From DAOQAK01 sp043801235 (GTDB lineage: Bacteria > Bacteroidota > Bacteroidia > Bacteroidales > CG2-30-32-10): a DNA stretch of 9,632 nucleotides. A program made the position numbers and the translations under genes. Shown one piece after another: positions 7,292-9,632 of the stretch. Each line of letters starts with the position of its first letter. The stretch's first letter is position 1. Below the pieces are notes generated by a model that worked only from the letters and a program-made list of their open reading frames with translations, ran no database searches and had not been told where the DNA came from. The DNA lies in assembly GCA_043801235.1 (NCBI GenBank), contig JAZDMF010000317.1, positions 1 through 9,632 of the forward strand, read 5' to 3'.

Positions 7292-7320
7292 TGTCACACT
7301 TCGATGAACTCAGTGTGACA
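7292..7320 (+). repeat. REP-like palindromic repeat, copy 1 (+ orientation)
   Basis: TGTCACACT (7292-7300) pairs perfectly with AGTGTGACA (7312-7320) around an 11-base loop containing TTCGATGAACTC. TCA (7287-7289) and TGA (7321-7323) can extend the stem past a 2-base bulge. Its core resembles the ACTTCGACAAGCTCAG family of short intergenic repeats seen in many bacterial genomes. It matches the inverted second copy at 22 of 29 positions by hand alignment. It sits between the 3' ends of convergent genes and may act as a transcription barrier. Confidence 0.8.
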
Positions 7321-7329
7321 TGATGATTA

Positions 7330-7358
7330 TGTCAGGCTGAGCTTGTCGAAGTCTGACC
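7330..7358 (-). repeat. REP-like palindromic repeat, copy 2 (inverted)
   Basis: On the minus strand this reads GGTCAGACTTCGACAAGC and on through TCAGCCTGACA, closer to the common form of the family than copy 1. GTCAGGCT (7331-7338) pairs with AGTCTGAC (7350-7357), with one G-T wobble, around an 11-base loop as in copy 1. Only 9 bases separate the copies and they face opposite ways, the paired arrangement typical of REP elements. No REP-associated transposase gene is in the window. Confidence 0.8.
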
Positions 7359-7381
7359 GGATTTATTTTACCATCGATCTG

Positions 7382-7774
7382 CTATATAATTTGTGCAAAC
7401 GCAATTATATGTCCATCCGGATCGGCGCCATAAGCTGCAAAATGGCCCCATTCACGCATTTCGGGAGGGCTGATTGATTTACCGCCATTGCTTATCAGGT
7501 TATCAAACGCTTTTGAAACATCAGGTACAGCAATATAAAACTCGCATCTGGGAATTCCGTTGCCCGTTGAAGCCAGTGGAGTTTTATCACCGAGAATTTT
7601 TTGTATGCCCGCTTCTGGCATCAGCCCAAGTATAGTTTTTTCGTTCAATTCGAACTCCGTCATGCCTGGAACATCAAGGATAGGTTCTTTGCCGAGGACT
7701 GCTTTGTATAAATTGCTGCTGCGCTGCTGATCGGCAACGTAGAGGATGATCATATCTTTTATTTCATTTTTCAT
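7382..7774 (-). CDS. VOC (glyoxalase/bleomycin-resistance fold) family protein
   Basis: The 130-residue product is one VOC unit made of two beta-alpha-beta-beta-beta modules. The first starts KDMIILYVADQQRSSNLYKAVLGKEP, the usual pattern of a strand, a helix with S..LY, then VLG.EP. The second starts RCEFYIAVPDVSKAFDNLISNGG and ends EWGHFAAYGADPDGHIIAFAQ, the standard closing motif in which DPDGH..A forms the last strands. Family members include glyoxalases, dioxygenases and antibiotic-binding proteins, and the sequence alone does not select among them. ATG at 7774 is chosen; the same frame has an upstream TTG at 7783 that would add MKI, but an ATG start is more likely and fits the fold. The gene follows the radical SAM gene on the same strand with 27 bases between them, so they may be co-transcribed, though the low-complexity tract at 7789-7852 spans the junction. 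Confidence 0.88.
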   Translation of the reverse strand: MKNEIKDMIILYVADQQRSSNLYKAVLGKEPILDVPGMTEFELNEKTILGLMPEAGIQKILGDKTPLASTGNGIPRCEFYIAVPDVSKAFDNLISNGGKSISPPEMREWGHFAAYGADPDGHIIAFAQII

Positions 7775-7788
7775 AATCTTCAACCGTT

Positions 7789-7852
7789 TTGAATTTAATA
7801 TTTAGAATTTTGAATTTGTTTGGGATTTAGGATTTGGATTTTGGGATTTGAA
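7789..7852. repeat. GGATTT-type low-complexity tract across the gene junction
   Basis: The plus strand is an irregular run of units such as GAATTT, GGGATTTAGGATTTGGATTT and TTGGGATTTG, about 64 bases with almost no C on this strand. It covers the gap between the VOC and radical SAM genes and the last 16 or so codons of the latter. Similar AAATCC/GGATTT tracts occur as dispersed simple repeats in Bacteroidota genomes, from general recollection. It is strand-biased and could hinder replication or transcription, but no function is shown. Confidence 0.6.
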
Positions 7853-8806
7853 TAATCTTCCCTGCCATGTTTCTCTTTCTTCCATTCTTTTTTCAATCTT
7901 CTGAAGTATCTGGTCTGTGCGCAACAAACCGAATCCCCCTTTTACAAGAAAACGCGGAGGCACTTCTGCAGTGAATCGTTCTATCATGATTTCGGGATTC
8001 AGCAGTTCGGTGAAATCAATAATAAAATCAATATATTCATCAATACTGAAAATATGAAAATTTTCAGGAGACTTAATATAATCATCAGCTATCCTGGTAT
8101 TTTTTATTATCTGAAGCTGATGAAATTTTATTGCAGAAACAGGAAGACTGGAAATGATGTTCGCTTCTTCAAGCATTTGTTCACGGCTCTCTCCTGGCAA
8201 CCCTAAAATCAGATGTATTCCTGTGTGAATATTTCCTGCCTGCCGGCAGGCACGGCTTTGTGTTGTTTCCTCAATAGCTTTCTTTGATTGTTCAAATGTA
8301 TGTCCGCGCTGAATTTTTTCAAGTGTGGAATTGTAACATGATTCAACGCCATATTCAACAGAGATGAAATATTTTTCAGAAAGTTTCTGCAAATAATCTA
8401 ATTTGTTTTCATCTATGCAATCAGGACGTGTGCCAATAGCAAGGCCAATTACAGCAGGATGATTTAATGCTTCTTCATATTTTGATTTCAGAATTTTGAG
8501 CTCTGCATTTGTGTTAGAGTATGTCTGAAAATATGCAAGATATTTTTCCGCCCTGCGATAGCGTTTCGTATGAAAACTTATTCCTTCTTCAATTTGTTGT
8601 GTAATTGATTTTGATGGTGAACAGTAGGAGGGATTAAAGGCTTCGTTGTTGCAATAGGTGCAACCTTCTTTGCTTATGGTTCCGTCCCTGTTTGGGCAAC
8701 TGAAGCCCGCATTGATGGAAAGTTTTTGAATACGTTCACCGAATTTTTTCCGGAAGTAATTCGTGAGTGCATTGAAGCGTCGGTTATGTTCCCAGTAATA
8801 CTGCAA
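7802..8806 (-). CDS. YhcC-type (TIGR01212) radical SAM protein
   Basis: The 334-residue product is a radical SAM enzyme of the YhcC/TIGR01212 group, related to Elp3 in architecture. The cluster motif is the group's unusual C-x11-C-x2-C: Cys37 (FSCPNRDG), Cys49 and Cys52 (GCTYCNN). Other landmarks are GTRPDCID (125-132), EYGVES (151-156), the RGHT stretch (168-170 region), HLILGLPGES (198-207), IKFHQLQI (226-233), and ERFTAEVPPRFLV (276-288). The reaction is unknown for the group. Two oddities stand out. SRACRQAG (184-191) interrupts the stretch between AIEETTQ and NIHTGIHLI and is encoded by a palindrome. The last 15 or so residues (KSQNPNPKSQTNSKF) come from a low-complexity tract; related proteins usually end near TWQGRLF. 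The start is TTG at 8806: there is no in-frame ATG upstream before a stop at 8843-8845, and QYYWEHNRRFN matches the usual N-terminus. A terminator for the preceding transporter lies upstream, so it should have its own promoter. Confidence 0.9.
   Translation of the reverse strand: MQYYWEHNRRFNALTNYFRKKFGERIQKLSINAGFSCPNRDGTISKEGCTYCNNEAFNPSYCSPSKSITQQIEEGISFHTKRYRRAEKYLAYFQTYSNTNAELKILKSKYEEALNHPAVIGLAIGTRPDCIDENKLDYLQKLSEKYFISVEYGVESCYNSTLEKIQRGHTFEQSKKAIEETTQSRACRQAGNIHTGIHLILGLPGESREQMLEEANIISSLPVSAIKFHQLQIIKNTRIADDYIKSPENFHIFSIDEYIDFIIDFTELLNPEIMIERFTAEVPPRFLVKGGFGLLRTDQILQKIEKRMEERETWQGRLFKSQNPNPKSQTNSKF
8237..8252. repeat. 16-bp perfect palindrome inside the radical SAM gene
   Basis: TGCCTGCCGGCAGGCA is a perfect palindrome centred between 8244 and 8245, GC-rich in a gene that is otherwise AT-rich. 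On the coding strand it gives ACRQA within SRACRQAG (residues 184-191). The same palindrome and peptide recur, from recollection, as insertions in proteins of Bacteroidota and some other environmental bacteria, much like the palindromic elements found within Rickettsia genes. The frame stays open, so the insertion appears tolerated. Confidence 0.75.
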
Positions 8807-8826
8807 AATATTTTTTTTGTAAAAAT

Positions 8827-8851
8827 AAAAAAAACTGCCCGATCAGAGCAG
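8827..8851 (-). terminator. Intrinsic terminator after the POT transporter
   Basis: On the minus strand CTGCTC (8851-8846) pairs with GGGCAG (8840-8835), one G-T wobble, around TGATC, and is followed at once by eight T (8834-8827). This is a standard hairpin plus T-run located 47 bases past the transporter stop codon and before the radical SAM start at 8806. It suggests the two genes are separate transcripts. Confidence 0.7.
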
Positions 8852-8897
8852 CTTTATTGTGTATCAAATGTTAAAGGAGAATTTTGTTTTTTATATA

Positions 8898-9632
8898 TCA
8901 TTTTGTGACACTCTCCAGTCGTTTCATGATTGAGAAAATAAAAAATGCAGCTAAAATACAGCAAATGATAAATATTCCCCATAGCATATACAACTCAATT
9001 TTTCCCCACATCAAACTTCCGACAAACAAAAATTTATTACCAATTGCAGTAGCCAATAACCAACCACCCTGCATCAATCCCTGGAAGCGGGGAGGAGCCA
9101 CTTTCGAAACAAATGATAAACCTATAGGGCTTAAGAAAAGCTCTGCAATAGTTAATATTAAATAAGAACTCATAAGCCAATATGGAGAAACCCTTATGCT
9201 TTCTATTACCGCTGCACCACCCATATCTTTAGGGGAAATTAAATTAAGTGATGCAATCAATACCAGAATAAATCCTGCTGCTGCGATAAACATACCAATA
9301 CCGATTTTCCTGGGAGAAGATGGTTCCCTGCCTCTTTTATTCATCCATGCAAAAATGCCCATTACTAAAGGTGTCAATGCTACAATGAATAAGGGATTGA
9401 ACGACTGAAATACTTCAGGTGAGATAGAATTCATAGGGGGATAGTTACTGGCAAAATAATAACATAAATATCCGAATCCTAAAAACATAGCTGCCCCCAA
9501 AATTTTAACAATGCCTTTTTTGTTAAAGAATAATAAGGCACAACCGGCTATGGCTGCAATAACAGATAAAATAGACCATATGTTGAAAAATAAATTAGTA
9601 AAAGGGCCAACTTCTGTAACTGTATAGTCTCT
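8898..9632 (-). CDS. POT/PTR2-family proton-dependent peptide transporter (C-terminal part)
   Basis: The reading frame is open from the right edge to TGA at 8898-8900, giving 244 residues; a TTG at 9500 is not the real start because coding sequence continues upstream (RDYTVTEVGPFTNLFFN). This is the C-terminal half of a POT-family inner-membrane carrier that imports di- and tripeptides with protons. Family marks are FQSFNPLFIVALTPLVMG (the conserved S-x-NP-x-F/Y-I stretch), the cytoplasmic loop WMNKRGREPSSPRKIGIG, and YLILTIAELFLSPIGLSFV followed by KVAPPRFQGLMQGGWLL, the E-L-x-x-S/P-P-I/V-G motif of a late membrane helix. About seven hydrophobic helices are visible before the charged end MKRLESVTK. 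The N-terminal ExxER-type proton motif lies outside the window, so function cannot be fully judged. A terminator follows at 8851-8827. Confidence 0.92.
   Translation of the reverse strand, partial: RDYTVTEVGPFTNLFFNIWSILSVIAAIAGCALLFFNKKGIVKILGAAMFLGFGYLCYYFASNYPPMNSISPEVFQSFNPLFIVALTPLVMGIFAWMNKRGREPSSPRKIGIGMFIAAAGFILVLIASLNLISPKDMGGAAVIESIRVSPYWLMSSYLILTIAELFLSPIGLSFVSKVAPPRFQGLMQGGWLLATAIGNKFLFVGSLMWGKIELYMLWGIFIICCILAAFFIFSIMKRLESVTK

Noticed and set aside
7774..7783. TTG at 7783 as the start of the VOC protein.
   Set aside because: An in-frame ATG three codons later fits the family N-terminus better and needs no rare start.
8726..9408. Plus-strand open frames at 8726-8908, 8884-9165 and 9196-9408.
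   Set aside because: They are antisense to the transporter and radical SAM genes or overlap their ends, show no family features, and have no promoter.
8898..9500. The transporter as a complete 200-residue protein starting at 9500.
   Set aside because: The codon at 9500 is TTG within a continuing frame that stays open to the window edge and encodes further membrane helix; it is a partial gene.
4281..9632. A new defence or secretion system built from the peptidase, CAP lipoprotein, radical SAM and transporter genes.
   Set aside because: They lie in separate transcription units with a terminator between some of them, each belongs to a common housekeeping or surface family, and no shared substrate or regulatory link is visible.

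Overview
The window looks like ordinary chromosome of a Bacteroidota bacterium. The grounds are three secreted-protein genes with type IX secretion (T9SS) C-terminal sorting tails or remnants of them, a lipoprotein whose mature end starts CKKDDDD (a Bacteroidota surface-export signature), near-absence of Shine-Dalgarno sites, and several promoter boxes of the Bacteroidota form TAnnTTTG. No phage, plasmid, transposase, CRISPR, tRNA or rRNA was found.

Layout. Bases 1-108 are the 3' end of tsaE (tRNA t6A synthesis), followed by a complete alanine dehydrogenase gene (164-1390), both on +. Next is a secreted T9SS cargo protein of unknown function (1496-2752), then a second secreted-protein gene (2810-4237) split by one in-frame TAA at 3419-3421 into a signal-peptide half and a half with a degenerate tail. 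On the - strand, 6449-4281 holds a probable two-gene unit: a CAP/SCP-fold surface lipoprotein, then an M28 zinc peptidase with a T9SS tail. A small outer-membrane barrel-like protein (6630-7250, +) diverges from that unit and has the best promoter in the window. It converges with a - strand group: a POT-family peptide transporter running off the right edge (8898-9632), an intrinsic terminator, a YhcC-type radical SAM protein (8806-7802), and a small VOC-fold protein (7774-7382).

Two themes stand out. First, 1496-7250 is mostly a block of secreted or cell-surface products. M28 peptidase plus peptide transporter would suit protein or peptide use, but they are not adjacent and that link is inference. 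Second, small dispersed repeat sequences have settled here: a head-to-head pair of REP-like hairpins between convergent genes (7292-7358), a 16-bp perfect palindrome inside the radical SAM gene that seems to add about eight residues (8237-8252), and a GGATTT-rich low-complexity tract that supplies that gene's last codons (7789-7852). I found no convincing new multi-gene system. The most useful observations are the interrupted gene, the palindromes inside and between genes, and a promoter placed so close to its gene that the mRNA would have almost no leader.
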